64,000 bases of DNA from Rhodospirillaceae bacterium (GCA_006969625.1 CP030885.1:2367430-2431429), one strand, 5' to 3'. Positions 34,000 through 43,950 are shown, counted from the stretch's first letter. The notes: a model not told the origin generated them from the sequence alone. Program-made: numbers and translations.

Positions 34000-35508
34000 A
34001 TGGAGTCCACACCCTCTTTCGAGGACTTTCGCAGCGCCTACGAGCAGGGTCGCCCGCAGGTGGTGTTCACGCGGCTGATCGCCGATCTGGAGACGCCGGT
34101 CTCCGCCTTTCTCAAGCTCACCGACAACCGGCCCTATTCCTTCCTGTTCGAATCGGTGGAGGGCGGCGCCACCATCGGCCGCTACTCCTTCATCACCATG
34201 AAGCCGGACCTGATCTGGCGCTGTCGGCGGCAGATGGCCGAGATCAACCGCAACGCCCGCACCGACCCGGAGGACTTCGCGCCGGCCGAGGGCGCGCCGC
34301 TGGACTCCCTGCGCAACCTGGTGGCGGAAAGCCGCATCGAGCTGCCGCCGGAGCTGCCGCCCATGGCCTCCAGCCTGATCGGCTACATGGGCTACGATTC
34401 CGTGCGCCTGACCGAGAAGATCCCGGACGAGAATCCCGACGTCCTGGGTATCCCCGACGCCCTCTTCGTCCGCCCCACGGTGACGGCCGTGTTCGACCGC
34501 GTCGAGGACGTGGTGACGGTGATCGCCCCGGTCTGGCCGCGCAGTGGCATCGATGCGCGCGCCGCCTACGACCTGGCCCGCGAGCGCCTGGCCGAGGCGA
34601 CCGAGGATTTCGGCCGCTCCCTGCCCTACCGGCGCGAGCGCGGCGACACGGCCGAGGAGGAGTTGCCGCAGCCCGCCTCGAACATGACGCCCGAGGCCTT
34701 TCGCGGCATGGTCGAGCGGGCCAAGGAGTACATCGTCGCCGGCGACATCTTCCAGGTCGTCCCCTCGCAGCGATTCCACCTGCCTTTCCGGCTGCCGCCC
34801 TTCGCGCTCTACCGCGCCCTGCGCCGGCTCAATCCCTCGCCCTTCCTGTTCTTCATGGATTTCGGCAGCTTCTCGGCGGTCGGCTCCTCACCCGAGATCC
34901 TGGTGCGCCTGCGCGGCGACACCGTGACCCTGCGACCGCTCGCCGGTACCCGCCGGCGCGGCGCGACGGTGGAGGAGGACCGCGCGCTGGCCGAAGACCT
35001 GCTGAGCGATCCCAAGGAGCTGGCCGAACACCTGATGCTGCTCGACCTCGGCCGCAACGACGTCGGCCGCGTGGCGCAGATCGGCACGGTCAAGGTGCCG
35101 GCCAAGTTCACCGTCGAGCATTACAGCCACGTCATGCACATCAGCTCGACCGTGGAAGGCAAGATCCGGCCGGGCCTCGACGCCCTCGATGCTCTGATGG
35201 CCGGCTTTCCCGCCGGCACGGTATCCGGTGCGCCCAAGGTGCGGGCGATGGAGATCATCGACGAGCTGGAGCCCGAGCGCCGCGGCCTCTACGCGGGCGC
35301 CGTCGGCTACTTCGGCGCCGGCGGCGACATGGACACCTGCATCGCCCTGCGCACGGCGCTGCTCAAGGACGGCACGATGTACGTCCAGGCCGGCGGGGGC
35401 GTGGTCGCCGACAGCGACCCGCAGGAGGAGTTCCAGGAGTCGGTGAACAAGGCGCGCGCCCTGATGCGCGCGGCCGAAGAGGCGCTGAGGTTCGCGCGCG
35501 CGGGTTAG
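34000..35508 (+). CDS. trpE: anthranilate synthase component I
   Basis: The 502-residue TrpE subunit makes anthranilate from chorismate using ammonia from TrpG. The chorismate-binding domain has DIFQVVPSQRF, GSSPEILVRL, PLAGTRRRG and PAGTVSGAPKVRAMEIIDELE. The N-terminal part includes the tryptophan feedback region. It is not fused to a glutaminase domain. In related genomes trpG, trpD and trpC follow, but here a gene on the opposite strand starts at the stop codon. The ppiD-trpE spacing suggests co-transcription. Confidence 0.97.
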   Translation: MESTPSFEDFRSAYEQGRPQVVFTRLIADLETPVSAFLKLTDNRPYSFLFESVEGGATIGRYSFITMKPDLIWRCRRQMAEINRNARTDPEDFAPAEGAPLDSLRNLVAESRIELPPELPPMASSLIGYMGYDSVRLTEKIPDENPDVLGIPDALFVRPTVTAVFDRVEDVVTVIAPVWPRSGIDARAAYDLARERLAEATEDFGRSLPYRRERGDTAEEELPQPASNMTPEAFRGMVERAKEYIVAGDIFQVVPSQRFHLPFRLPPFALYRALRRLNPSPFLFFMDFGSFSAVGSSPEILVRLRGDTVTLRPLAGTRRRGATVEEDRALAEDLLSDPKELAEHLMLLDLGRNDVGRVAQIGTVKVPAKFTVEHYSHVMHISSTVEGKIRPGLDALDALMAGFPAGTVSGAPKVRAMEIIDELEPERRGLYAGAVGYFGAGGDMDTCIALRTALLKDGTMYVQAGGGVVADSDPQEEFQESVNKARALMRAAEEALRFARAG

Positions 35509-36377
35509 GCCGCTGCGCGTGCCACGGCGCCGGCGACGGCACGGCGTATATGCGCGATCGCCGCTCGCGCCGTCACGCCGTGCCGGTCGACCGCCGGATC
35601 GTAGGCCGTCACCGCCAGAGAACCGAGCGGGATCCGTGCCGTCGCTGCCGCAACGACGTCACCGACCTGCATTGATGTCAGGCCGCCGGGCGGGCGAAAG
35701 TGATTGGCCGGCGTCGTCTCCGCGTCGTGCACGTCCAAATCGAGATGCAAATGCAGCGGCGCCCCCTGTTCGGCAAGGGCGTCCAGGGCCGGGCCGATGG
35801 CGGCTTGCGCACCAGCCGTGCGGATCGCCGCGTCGTCAATCACGCAGATGCCCGAGGCGGCCAGCAGCTCGACCTCGTCGTCATCCAGGTCCCGAGTGCC
35901 GGCCAGGATTACCCGTTCGTCAGCCAGAGGCCGGAAGCCGGGAACGCTGGTCGCCAGCTTCTGCCACGCACGGCCGGTCAGGATCGCCACGCCCATGCCA
36001 TCCAGGAAGCCGGTGGTCGAGGTTTCCGGCGTGTTGATGTCGCCGTGCGCGTCGAGCCAGAGGACCGCCGGTTGCGACGGCCCGTGACCGGCCACCGCAC
36101 CGACCGTCGTGTTGCAGTTCCCGGCCAGCACCACCGGCAGCGCATGTTCCGCGAGCGCCCGGCGCACAGCTGCGGCGACGCCCCGCATCGCGGCGAAGCC
36201 GCCGGCGATCTCGCTCGGAAACTCTTCCTCGAGTTCGATCGGCCTTACGGTGACGGCGTGTCGATCCGTCTCCAGCGCCGGCACCAGACCCGCGTCGAGC
36301 AGGCGGTCGGGACCGCATCCCATGCGGCGCCGGAACAGCCCGGAATCGTACGGCGAGACGATCAGCTCGATCTGCAA
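35505..36377 (-). CDS. arginase-fold (ureohydrolase family) protein with altered metal site
   Basis: About 290 residues of the arginase/agmatinase fold. DAHGDIN matches the DAHxD metal motif and HLDLDVHD matches the second Asp-rich motif. The first motif, normally GGDHS, reads AGNCNT, so one metal-binding His is replaced. The reaction therefore may not be ureohydrolysis; similar uncharacterised proteins share this change. The start is a TTG at 36377 with GAGG nine bases upstream; a TTG at 36443 lacks a site. Its stop overlaps the trpE stop tail to tail. It follows aapP on the same strand after 106 bases. Confidence 0.78.
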   Translation of the reverse strand: MQIELIVSPYDSGLFRRRMGCGPDRLLDAGLVPALETDRHAVTVRPIELEEEFPSEIAGGFAAMRGVAAAVRRALAEHALPVVLAGNCNTTVGAVAGHGPSQPAVLWLDAHGDINTPETSTTGFLDGMGVAILTGRAWQKLATSVPGFRPLADERVILAGTRDLDDDEVELLAASGICVIDDAAIRTAGAQAAIGPALDALAEQGAPLHLHLDLDVHDAETTPANHFRPPGGLTSMQVGDVVAAATARIPLGSLAVTAYDPAVDRHGVTARAAIAHIRRAVAGAVARAAA

Positions 36378-36443
36378 CGTCCGAGACCTCGGCCGGCTGG
36401 AAGAAGAGTGCCCAAGTTGACGTGGCGGTCGCGTCAGGGTCAA

Positions 36444-36463
36444 GCCCAGGCCCAGGCCCAGGC
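36444..36463. repeat. short CCCAGG tandem repeat
   Basis: Three direct copies of CCCAGG stand in the gap between aapP and the arginase-fold gene. It looks like slippage-prone simple sequence. I see no reading or stem that gives it a clear role. Confidence 0.6.
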
Positions 36464-36483
36464 TGGCCTGCCGGCGAATGCGG

Positions 36484-37302
36484 TCAGTGGCTGAGGATCT
36501 GGCTGAGGAACAGCTTGGTGCGCTCGGACTGCGGGTTGTTGAAGAACTCTTCCGGCTCGTTCTGCTCGATGATCTCGCCGCCGTCCATGAAGATGACGCG
36601 GTTGGCCACCTTGCGGGCGAAGCCCATCTCGTGGGTCACGCACAGCATGGTCATGCCGGACTCGGCCAGGCCGATCATCACGTCCAGCACCTCGGAGATC
36701 ATCTCCGGGTCGAGCGCCGAGGTCGGCTCGTCGAACAGCATCACCGCAGGATTCATGCACAGGGCGCGCGCGATGGCGACGCGCTGCTGCTGGCCGCCCG
36801 AGAGCTGACCGGGGTACTTCAGCGCCTGCTCCGGGATCTTCACCCGGGTCAGGTACTGCATGGCGGCCTCCTCGGCCTCCTTCTTCGGCAACTGACGCAC
36901 CCACATGGGCGCCAGGGTGCAGTTCTCCAGCACCGTCAAATGCGGGAAGAGATTGAAGTGCTGGAAGACCATGCCGACCTCGCGGCGCACCTCCGCGATG
37001 TTCTTGACGTCGTTGGTCAGCTCCACGTCGTTGACAACGATCTCGCCGCGCTGGTGCTCCTCGAGGCGGTTGATGCAGCGGATCAGGGTCGACTTGCCGG
37101 AACCCGAGGGGCCGCAGATGACGATCCGCTCGCCCTTGTTCACCGTCAGGTTGATGTCCTTGAGCACGTGGAACTCGCCGAACCACTTGTGCATGTGGGT
37201 GATCTGGATGGCGATCTCCTCGCCGATCTGCATCTTGGAGCGGTCGATGGCCCGTTCCCGCTCGGCGCGGTGCTGCTCTGCAGCGGATTGAATATCGCTC
37301 AT
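36484..37302 (-). CDS. aapP: general L-amino acid ABC transporter ATP-binding protein AapP
   Basis: A 272-residue ABC ATPase. Walker A is GPSGSGKST, the Q-loop region has [13 protein letters not shown], the signature is LSGGQQQR and Walker B is [14 protein letters not shown]. It belongs to the polar-amino-acid HisP/GlnQ class and drives the AapQM permeases. The ATG at 37302 ([10 protein letters not shown]) adds about 23 residues over a second ATG that starts MQIGEEI. It is the last gene of aapJ-Q-M-P, 28 bases after aapM. Confidence 0.95.
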   Translation of the reverse strand: MSDIQSAAEQHRAERERAIDRSKMQIGEEIAIQITHMHKWFGEFHVLKDINLTVNKGERIVICGPSGSGKSTLIRCINRLEEHQRGEIVVNDVELTNDVKNIAEVRREVGMVFQHFNLFPHLTVLENCTLAPMWVRQLPKKEAEEAAMQYLTRVKIPEQALKYPGQLSGGQQQRVAIARALCMNPAVMLFDEPTSALDPEMISEVLDVMIGLAESGMTMLCVTHEMGFARKVANRVIFMDGGEIIEQNEPEEFFNNPQSERTKLFLSQILSH

Positions 37303-37330
37303 GGCACGGACTCCAGGTGTGTTCGGGCGG

Positions 37331-39328
37331 CTAGCGTCGCTTGTGCCCGGTCTCGAGCTTGCCCTCGAGGTAGATCGAGTAGCGCGACATGCCGAAGCAG
37401 AAGATGAAGAAGACGATGCCGACGAAGGCATAGGTCTCCTGGAAGAAGCCGATCCAGTCGGCGTCCGAGTTGGTGGACTTGGCGACCTGCAGCAGGTCGA
37501 GGATGCCGATGATGCCCAGCAGCGTGGTGTCCTTGAACAGGCCGATGAAGGTGTTGACGATGCCGGGAATGACGATCTTCAGGGCCTGCGGCAGGATGAT
37601 CAGCCGCATCGACTTGCCCCAGTTCAGTCCGAGCGCGTCGGCGGCCTCGTACTGACCCTTCGGGATCGCCTGCAGGCCGCCGCGCACCACCTCCGCCATG
37701 TAGGCCGAGGCGAAGAGCGCGACGCCGATCAGCGCGCGCAGGAACTTGTCGAAATTGACGCCCTCCGGCAGGAACAGCGGCAGCATCACCGAACTCATGA
37801 AGAGGATGGTGATCAGCGGCACACCACGCACCAGCTCGATGAAGGACACGCAGATCATGCGCACCGCCGGCATCTTCGAGCGCCGGCCGAGCGCCAGCAG
37901 GATGCCGATCGGCAGCGAGGCCGTGATGCCGACGACGCCGGAGACCAGGGTGGCGAGCAGTCCGCCCCACTTGTCGGTCGACTCGACGATCAGGATCACG
38001 CCGTCATAGACCGACTGGCCGCCGAGGAACAGCAGGAAGCCGGCGGTCAGGCTACAGGCCGCCGCGATCGGCGCCCAGGCGCGCCATTCCGCCTCGCCGA
38101 TGCGTCCGCCCGAAAAGCGCAGCAGGGCGCGCAGTCCGGTGGCGAAGAGGAAGGCCGCCACCGCCCACCAGAAGGGCGCCAGGCCGACGCCCAGAACATA
38201 GAGCTTGCCGCCGAAGAGCTGACTGACCGGGCCGGCCGCCCGCCGAACCACTTCGCCTTCGGTCACCCCCTCGAGCTGCGCTGCCATCTCGGCCGTCGCG
38301 GCGACCTGGTCCGTGGCGGCAACGAAGTCGACCGTGCTGCGATCCTCGGTGCCGGCGAAGAGGACGAAGGCGGCCAGGGCCGGTGCGACGAAGGCGAAGG
38401 CCATGAGCTGTCTTCGATTGGGCAGGTTGGGCAGCCAGACGACGAGTGCCGCCGTCACCAGGATTAGGGCACCGAGTGCGAGCTGCAGACCCGAAGCGGC
38501 CAGGTTGACGCCGGTGAGCAGGTAGTAGGCGACGAAGGGATAGGCACCGGCCCAGTACAGCAGCGGCTTGCGGTAGGGCATGCCGGTGAACAGCAGCGGC
38601 AAACAGGCGAAGATCAGCCCGATGCCGGCGAGCAGCGGGCGCCAGTTCTCCTCCCGGTCGTAGAAGCCGGTCATGAACAGGACCCAGCGCTGCTTGATCA
38701 CGACCCAACAGGCGCCGTCGTAGCCCCTGCCCCATTCCGCCAGGGGCTGCGCCTGCGCAAAGAGCGGTTGCAGCGCCGCGACGTTGCCGTTGTTCACCGC
38801 CGTCTCGATCTGCGGCAGCAAGGCGCGTGGCTGCACCTGGTCGATCACAGGCCCGAGCGAGGCCGGAATCAGCGCGGGATCGGCTTCCTCGTAGCGGCGT
38901 ACGAAGCTGCCGAGCGAGGAGACGACGTTGCCCAGCGTGTTTTCGGCGAAGCGCTTGCGCACCTCCAGGCGCGCACGCTCGTCGTCGCTCAGCCCAGGAC
39001 GCTCGGGGTCGAGGTTGTATTCCTCCGCCTCGAAGGCCCGCATGTTTTCCCCGACCAGCGCGGCGCTACGCCCCAGGTCGCAGACCTGCCGGTTGGTGCC
39101 GCTGACCACGGCGTCGACGACCGCCCAGTTCACCACCGGCACCAACACCACATAGAGCAGCGCCAGCGTCAGCAGCGTTGCCACGCCGTTGACCGGGCCG
39201 GAGAAGAGATTTTCGCGCAGCCAGCCGATCACGCCGACGGTGCCCAGCGGCGGCGGCAGGTCGGGGTGGTGACCCGGGCGGTAGGTGCGGCCCTCGTCCT
39301 GCGGGACCTGGCTTTCCGACATCACCAT
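37331..39328 (-). CDS. aapM: general L-amino acid ABC transporter permease AapM, extended form
   Basis: A 665-residue permease, against about 385 in rhizobial AapM as I know it. The C-terminal 210 residues hold the usual permease core with [19 protein letters not shown] and the EAA loop [19 protein letters not shown] near 547-565. The N-terminus starts with a hydrophobic helix at about 47-70. Two stretches look inserted: a soluble one at about 86-200 and a membrane-rich one at about 290-430. Two cysteines (83 and 207) flank the first insert. It follows aapQ closely and precedes aapP. Confidence 0.92.
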   Translation of the reverse strand: MVMSESQVPQDEGRTYRPGHHPDLPPPLGTVGVIGWLRENLFSGPVNGVATLLTLALLYVVLVPVVNWAVVDAVVSGTNRQVCDLGRSAALVGENMRAFEAEEYNLDPERPGLSDDERARLEVRKRFAENTLGNVVSSLGSFVRRYEEADPALIPASLGPVIDQVQPRALLPQIETAVNNGNVAALQPLFAQAQPLAEWGRGYDGACWVVIKQRWVLFMTGFYDREENWRPLLAGIGLIFACLPLLFTGMPYRKPLLYWAGAYPFVAYYLLTGVNLAASGLQLALGALILVTAALVVWLPNLPNRRQLMAFAFVAPALAAFVLFAGTEDRSTVDFVAATDQVAATAEMAAQLEGVTEGEVVRRAAGPVSQLFGGKLYVLGVGLAPFWWAVAAFLFATGLRALLRFSGGRIGEAEWRAWAPIAAACSLTAGFLLFLGGQSVYDGVILIVESTDKWGGLLATLVSGVVGITASLPIGILLALGRRSKMPAVRMICVSFIELVRGVPLITILFMSSVMLPLFLPEGVNFDKFLRALIGVALFASAYMAEVVRGGLQAIPKGQYEAADALGLNWGKSMRLIILPQALKIVIPGIVNTFIGLFKDTTLLGIIGILDLLQVAKSTNSDADWIGFFQETYAFVGIVFFIFCFGMSRYSIYLEGKLETGHKRR

Positions 39329-39332
39329 GGGC

Positions 39333-40520
39333 CTAGCGCTCCACCAGCGCGATGCGGCGGTTGTAGATGTTCATGAACAGCGAGATCAGCAGCGAGATGG
39401 TGACGTAGACGGCCATGGTGATGGCGATGCATTCGACCGCCTGGCCAGTCTGGTTCAGGGTGATGCCGCTGAGGGTGGCGACCAGCTCGGGATAGCCGAT
39501 GGCGACGCCGAGCGAGGAGTTCTTCGTCAGGTTCAGGTACTGGCTGGTCAGCGGCGGCACGATCACGCGCAGCGCCTGCGGTATGATGATCAGCCGCATG
39601 GTCCAGTTCGGCTTGAGGCCGAGCGCATAGGCCGCTTCGGTCTGGCCGTGGCTGATCGCCAGGATGCCCGCGCGCACGATCTCCGCGATGAAGGCGGCCG
39701 TATAGGTCGACAGCGCCAGCAGCAACGCGACGAACTCGGGCGCGATGGTGAAGCCCCCGGTGAAGCGGAAGCGGCCGAGCTCGGGAATGTCGAAGCTCAT
39801 CGGCATGCCGGCGGCGAAATAGGCGAGGACCGGGAGGCCGAGGATCAGCCCCAGGCCGGTCCAGAACACCGGGAAGATCTGCCCGGTCGCCTCCTGCCGC
39901 CGCTTGGCCCAACGCTTGAGCGCCACGGTGCCGACGACGGCCAGGATCATGGCGATCGGAATTGCCCCGAAGCCGGGCTCCAGAATCGGCGCCGGGGCCT
40001 GCATGCCACGGTTGTTGACGTAGGCGCCGAAGCCGAGGTTGATCGATTCCCGGACCGTCGGCAGCGCCAGCATGACCGCGTACCAGAAGTAGATCTGCAG
40101 CAAGAGCGGAATGTTGCGGACGATCTCGACGTACCAGTAGACCGCCTTGCTGAGCAGCCAGTTCGGCGTCAGACGCAACACGCCCAGGATGAACCCGAGG
40201 ACGGTGGCGATGACGATGCCGACCGAAGAGACAAGCAGCGTATTCAGCAGTCCGACGAGGAAGGCGCGCCCGTGGGTGTCGGTCGGGCCGTACTCGATCA
40301 GCGTGTTCTCGAGATTGTAGCCGGCCTGTGTCGACAGGAAGCCGAACCCGGTCGCGATGCCACGGTTCTCCAGGTTGACCGCCGTGTTGTGGATGATGAA
40401 GGCCAGGAAGGTTCCGGTCAGACCGATGACCAGGCCCTGATAAAGAATCGCGCGAAACCGCTGGTCGGTCCAGAGCGACCCGGATCCCTTCCCCGAATGG
40501 CCGGCCGTCTCGACAGCCAT
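39333..40520 (-). CDS. aapQ: general L-amino acid ABC transporter permease AapQ
   Basis: A 395-residue permease with about eight membrane helices. It has [19 protein letters not shown] and the EAA loop in [23 protein letters not shown], and closes with [13 protein letters not shown]. It pairs with AapM. Normal size for the family, which underlines the size of its partner. ATG at 40520; a large stem-loop lies in the 464-base gap from aapJ upstream, and aapM begins four bases after its stop. Confidence 0.95.
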   Translation of the reverse strand: MAVETAGHSGKGSGSLWTDQRFRAILYQGLVIGLTGTFLAFIIHNTAVNLENRGIATGFGFLSTQAGYNLENTLIEYGPTDTHGRAFLVGLLNTLLVSSVGIVIATVLGFILGVLRLTPNWLLSKAVYWYVEIVRNIPLLLQIYFWYAVMLALPTVRESINLGFGAYVNNRGMQAPAPILEPGFGAIPIAMILAVVGTVALKRWAKRRQEATGQIFPVFWTGLGLILGLPVLAYFAAGMPMSFDIPELGRFRFTGGFTIAPEFVALLLALSTYTAAFIAEIVRAGILAISHGQTEAAYALGLKPNWTMRLIIIPQALRVIVPPLTSQYLNLTKNSSLGVAIGYPELVATLSGITLNQTGQAVECIAITMAVYVTISLLISLFMNIYNRRIALVER

Positions 40521-40984
40521 GTTTCACCTACCCCCGCACCGGGCCCGTGGGTCCGCGGCGGACCCGCCGGCGGCCCCTGCACCAAGGCGCGCAGCGATCC
40601 CGTAGACCTGCCGGCAAACATACCGGCCGCGGGCGGCCTGCACGGGTTGCCCCCATGTCCGTGGCGCGATCCGCGTCCTGCGCCTCCTCAATCCGGCGCG
40701 GCGGTCGTCGGGTTAAGCGATTACGGACCGTGACGACGTTCGGAGCGCACGCGCCACTGCCTCGACAGCGCGCCACGGCGTCCTACGCCCGTTCCGCCGG
40801 TCTCCCAAACGGCGGCCCACGATCGCGGATGGCATCCGAACTCGCCCACCGATCGCCGTCCGCAACCGGCTCGCATTCCGAAGCCATTTCGGCGCCGCGC
40901 CTTGCCGCCTCGCAGACGAAGGGCGAGCCGACGCGGTCGCAGAAGCGAACGGCCCGCAGCCGGTCTGGCTGCGGGCCGTGGGGA
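40521..40984. other. long intergenic gap between aapJ and aapQ
   Basis: This 464-base stretch holds one clear feature, a stem-loop at 40949-40979. The open frames inside it are arginine- and alanine-rich and have no ribosome sites, so I do not call a gene. It is long for neighbouring genes of one transporter operon, which leaves room for a second promoter before aapQ, but no box is convincing. Confidence 0.6.
40949..40979 (-). terminator. perfect 13-bp stem-loop after aapJ
   Basis: ACGGCCCGCAGCC, a five-base loop, then its exact complement. It starts six bases past the aapJ stop. There is no T tract on the minus strand, so it is either a partial terminator or an mRNA stabiliser that raises AapJ above the permeases, as seen in other binding-protein operons. 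Confidence 0.65.
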
Positions 40985-42001
40985 TCACCGGAAGGGCGGC
41001 GAGTAGAGGATGCCACCGTCCTTCCAGAGGGCGTTCAGGCCGCGCTCGAGGCCCAACGGCGTGTTGACGCCGATGTGCTTCTCGAAGATCTCGCCGTAGT
41101 TGCCCACCATCTTGATGGCGTTATAGGCGAAGTCGTTCGGCAGGCCGAGCATGGCGCCCAACTCGCCCTCCGAGCCCAGCAGGCGCCGGATCTCCGGATT
41201 CTCCGCGTCGAGCATATCATCGACGTTCTCCGAGGTGACGCCCAGTTCCTCGGCGGTGATCAGGGCGTTCAGGACCCAGCGGTTGATGTCGCCCCACTGG
41301 TTGTCGCCGTGGCGGACCAGCGGTCCCAGCGGCTCCTTGGAGATGATCTCCGGCAGAATCTTGTGGGCCGCCGGGTCGCTCATCGAGGAGCGTTGCGCGG
41401 CGAGGCCGGAAGCGTCGGTGGTGTAGACGTCGCAGCGAGCCGCCTCGTAGGCCTCGCGGGCCTGGTCGGAGGTGTCGACCGTCACCGGCTCGAACGACAT
41501 GTTGTTGGTGCGGAAGAAGTCCGCCAGGTTGAGCTCGGTGGTGGTGCCGGTCTGGATGCACACGCTTGCGCCGTCCAGCTCGAGCGCCGAGTCGACGCCC
41601 AGGTCGCGGCGGACCATGAAGCCCTGGCCGTCGTAGTAGTTCACGCCGACGAACTCGAAGCCCAGGTTGACGTCGCGGCTGAGCGTCCAGGTGGTGTTGC
41701 GGGCCAGCAGGTCGATCTCGCCGGACTGCAGCGCCGTGAAACGCTCCTTCGCGGTGGTCGGGGTATAGCCGACCATGTCCGGGTCGCCGAAGATCGCCGC
41801 CGAGACGGCACGGCAGAAGTCGACGTCGAAGCCTTCCCACTCGCCCTCGTCGTTGGGGGCAGCGAAGCCGGCCAAGCCCGTGGTGACGCCGCACTGAAGC
41901 GTGCCACGCTCCTTCACGTCCTCCAGCGTCTGCGCGGCAGCGGCGCCGGCGCCGAGGACGGCGACCGCGGCAGCGGTCGTCATCAGCTTGATGAGTTTCA
42001 T
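40985..42001 (-). CDS. aapJ: general L-amino acid ABC transporter substrate-binding protein AapJ
   Basis: The 338-residue product has a Sec signal peptide (MKLIKLMTTAAAVAVLGAGAAAAQ, cleavage near 23) and two periplasmic lobes of the type 3 solute-binding fold. GFDVDFCRAVSAAIFGD and the SGEIDLLARNTTWTLSRD stretch are typical of AapJ/BztA. It binds a broad range of L-amino acids. It heads aapJ-Q-M-P. A divergent cystathionine-lyase family gene starts about 295 bases upstream, so that gap holds both promoters. Confidence 0.96.
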   Translation of the reverse strand: MKLIKLMTTAAAVAVLGAGAAAAQTLEDVKERGTLQCGVTTGLAGFAAPNDEGEWEGFDVDFCRAVSAAIFGDPDMVGYTPTTAKERFTALQSGEIDLLARNTTWTLSRDVNLGFEFVGVNYYDGQGFMVRRDLGVDSALELDGASVCIQTGTTTELNLADFFRTNNMSFEPVTVDTSDQAREAYEAARCDVYTTDASGLAAQRSSMSDPAAHKILPEIISKEPLGPLVRHGDNQWGDINRWVLNALITAEELGVTSENVDDMLDAENPEIRRLLGSEGELGAMLGLPNDFAYNAIKMVGNYGEIFEKHIGVNTPLGLERGLNALWKDGGILYSPPFR

Positions 42002-42295
42002 GTTGAGGACCTTCCCTGTTCGGACCGTTCACTTTTGCTTTGGCTGGGCGGTCGACCGCAAAAATCGGATATTGCACCGCACAACGGGAGAATATCCTTT
42101 CGCGGCCACTCCCTGGCGTCAAGATGAAACATTCCCCCGGGGATGGCAATTGCCGATGCTGTATACGGACGTTTCGCCGACGCCTACGCACGCCGCCGGC
42201 AGCATTTGCAATCCCTCGCCAGATCGGCTGGTATCGACCCGTATCGCGCCCGCAATCTCCGGCTCGGCGCTCCCCTCTTAAGGCCGATACGCCGC

Positions 42296-43513
42296 ATGAC
42301 CGCTCGCAATCCGCATCCTCCCCGCCATCCGGCGACGCATTTGGCCCACGCCGGGCGCGACGTGCACGCGCACGGCGGCCGCACGGTGAACCCGCCGGTC
42401 GCGCGCGCCTCGACGATCCTGTTCGACGATCTGGCGAGTCTGCGCGAAGGCTACCTGCGGCGCCAGGAGCCGGACTTCGTACAGTACGGACGCAGCGGGA
42501 CGGAGACGCATATCGCGCTGCGCCAGGCTTGGTCCGGTCTGGAGGGCGCCGAGGACACGCTGCTGCTGCCCTCCGGGTTGGCGGCGGTCGTGGCGACGCT
42601 GATGGCCTTCGTCGAGGCCGGCGACCATATCCTGATGATCGACAACGTCTACGCGCCCGGGCGCAAGGCCTGCGAGGGTCTGCTGCGGCCGATGGGCGTG
42701 GAGACCAGCTATTTCGACCCGGCGGTCGGCGCCGGCATCGCCGCGCTGATCCGACCGAACACCAAGCTGATCTACCTCGAGACGCCCGGCTCCCACTCCT
42801 TCGAACTGTGCGACGTGCCCGCCATCGTCGCCGTCGCGCGAGAGCGCGGCATCGCCACGGCGCTGGACAACACCTGGGCGACGCCCCTGTTGTACCGGCC
42901 GCTGGAGCATGGCGTCGACGTCTCGGTGCAGGCGGGCACCAAGTACCTCGGCGGGCACTCCGACGTCATGTTGGGGCTGGCCGCCGCGCGGGCCGAGGTG
43001 GCGCAGCGGCTGCGCACGGTCTGCGACCTGATGGGCTACAGCGTCGGCGCCGACGAGGCCTACCTGGCGCTGCGCGGCTTCCGCACCCTGGAGGTGCGCC
43101 TGCGCCGGCACGAGGCCAGCGCCCTGGAGGTGGCGCGCTGGCTGCAGCAGCGCCCCGAGGTCGAGCGCGTGCTGCATCCGGCCCTGCCCGAGCATCCGCA
43201 GCACGCCCTTTTCGCGCGTGACTTCGACGGCGCCTGCGGGCTGTTCGGCATGGTGCTGGTGCCGGGCTACGACGAGCGGGCGATCGCCGCGATGCTCGAC
43301 GGGCTCGCCTACTTCGGCCTCGGCTATTCCTGGGGCGGCTTCGAGAGCCTGATCGTGCCCAGCCCGATCGAGAAGATGCGCACGGCGACCGCTTGGGACG
43401 CACCGGGTCGCACCCTGCGCCTACACATCGGCCTGGAGGACCCGGGCGACCTGATCGCCGACCTGCAGGCCGGCTTCGAGCGGCTGGGCCGTGCCGCCCG
43501 CGCGGCGGAGTAG
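42296..43513 (+). CDS. metC: cystathionine beta-lyase family PLP enzyme
   Basis: A 405-residue Cys/Met-metabolism PLP enzyme. YGRSGTETH and LPSGLAAVVATLMAF are typical, and the PLP lysine is in SVQAGTKYLGGHSDVMLG. The closing YFGLGYSWGGFESL region is common in MetC-type cystathionine beta-lyases, which make homocysteine, pyruvate and ammonia. Gamma-lyases and synthases of the family cannot be fully excluded. The ATG at 42296 is chosen; an open frame runs 153 bases further upstream without conserved residues. Confidence 0.88.
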   Translation: MTARNPHPPRHPATHLAHAGRDVHAHGGRTVNPPVARASTILFDDLASLREGYLRRQEPDFVQYGRSGTETHIALRQAWSGLEGAEDTLLLPSGLAAVVATLMAFVEAGDHILMIDNVYAPGRKACEGLLRPMGVETSYFDPAVGAGIAALIRPNTKLIYLETPGSHSFELCDVPAIVAVARERGIATALDNTWATPLLYRPLEHGVDVSVQAGTKYLGGHSDVMLGLAAARAEVAQRLRTVCDLMGYSVGADEAYLALRGFRTLEVRLRRHEASALEVARWLQQRPEVERVLHPALPEHPQHALFARDFDGACGLFGMVLVPGYDERAIAAMLDGLAYFGLGYSWGGFESLIVPSPIEKMRTATAWDAPGRTLRLHIGLEDPGDLIADLQAGFERLGRAARAAE

Positions 43514-43519
43514 CCCGGT

Positions 43520-43903
43520 TTGGAAGGCCCGCGCCTGCGCGTCCTGCTCGGCCAGGCCATCGCCATCGGGCCCGGCAAGGCCGATTTGCTGGAGGCCATC
43601 GATCGCGAAGGCTCGATCAGCCGGGCCGCCAAGACGATGGGCATGTCGTACCGCCGCGCCTGGCTGCTGGTGGAGACGATGAACGCCTGCTTCACCGCGC
43701 CGCTGGTGGAGGCGGCCCGCGGCGGCAGCGGCGGTGGCGGTGCCGGCCTGACCGCGCTCGGCCGCGAGGTGCTGGAGCGCTACCGCGCGCTGGAGGACAA
43801 GGCCGCCGCCGCCGTTGCGGAAGATCTCGCCGAGTTCGCCGCGCTGATGGCGCCAGCGCCGCATGGACGCGACGGCCGGCCTCCGGACCGGGACGACACC
43901 TAG
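43520..43903 (+). CDS. short ModE-type molybdate-responsive regulator
   Basis: A 127-residue winged-helix protein resembling the DNA-binding half of ModE (LEAIDREGSISRAAKTMGMSYRRAWLLVETMN at about 23-54). The C-terminal molbindin domain that senses molybdate in full ModE is missing; a Gly-rich stretch and helices follow instead. It starts at TTG with GGAG about nine bases upstream, six bases after the metC-like stop. The modABC genes follow, so it probably regulates them, by an unclear sensing route. The stop lies in a large palindrome. Confidence 0.85.
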   Translation: MEGPRLRVLLGQAIAIGPGKADLLEAIDREGSISRAAKTMGMSYRRAWLLVETMNACFTAPLVEAARGGSGGGGAGLTALGREVLERYRALEDKAAAAVAEDLAEFAALMAPAPHGRDGRPPDRDDT

Positions 43904-43950
43904 TGGTCTGATGGATGCGGTTGCATCCGTCAGCGCCGAACCACTAGGTG
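43897..43950 (+). repeat. large imperfect palindrome over the modE stop codon
   Basis: Outer arms CACCTAGTGGT and ACCACTAGGTG are perfect complements; inner arms CTGATGGATGC and GCATCCGTCAG differ at one place, with a GGTT loop and a six-base bulge. It can fold as a long hairpin after modE. There is no T tract. It may end the modE transcript in part or be a small TA-flanked insertion. Confidence 0.7.

Noticed and set aside
40713..40988. A 91-codon frame in the aapJ-aapQ gap
   Set aside because: Arginine- and alanine-rich, no ribosome site, and it covers the aapJ stem-loop.
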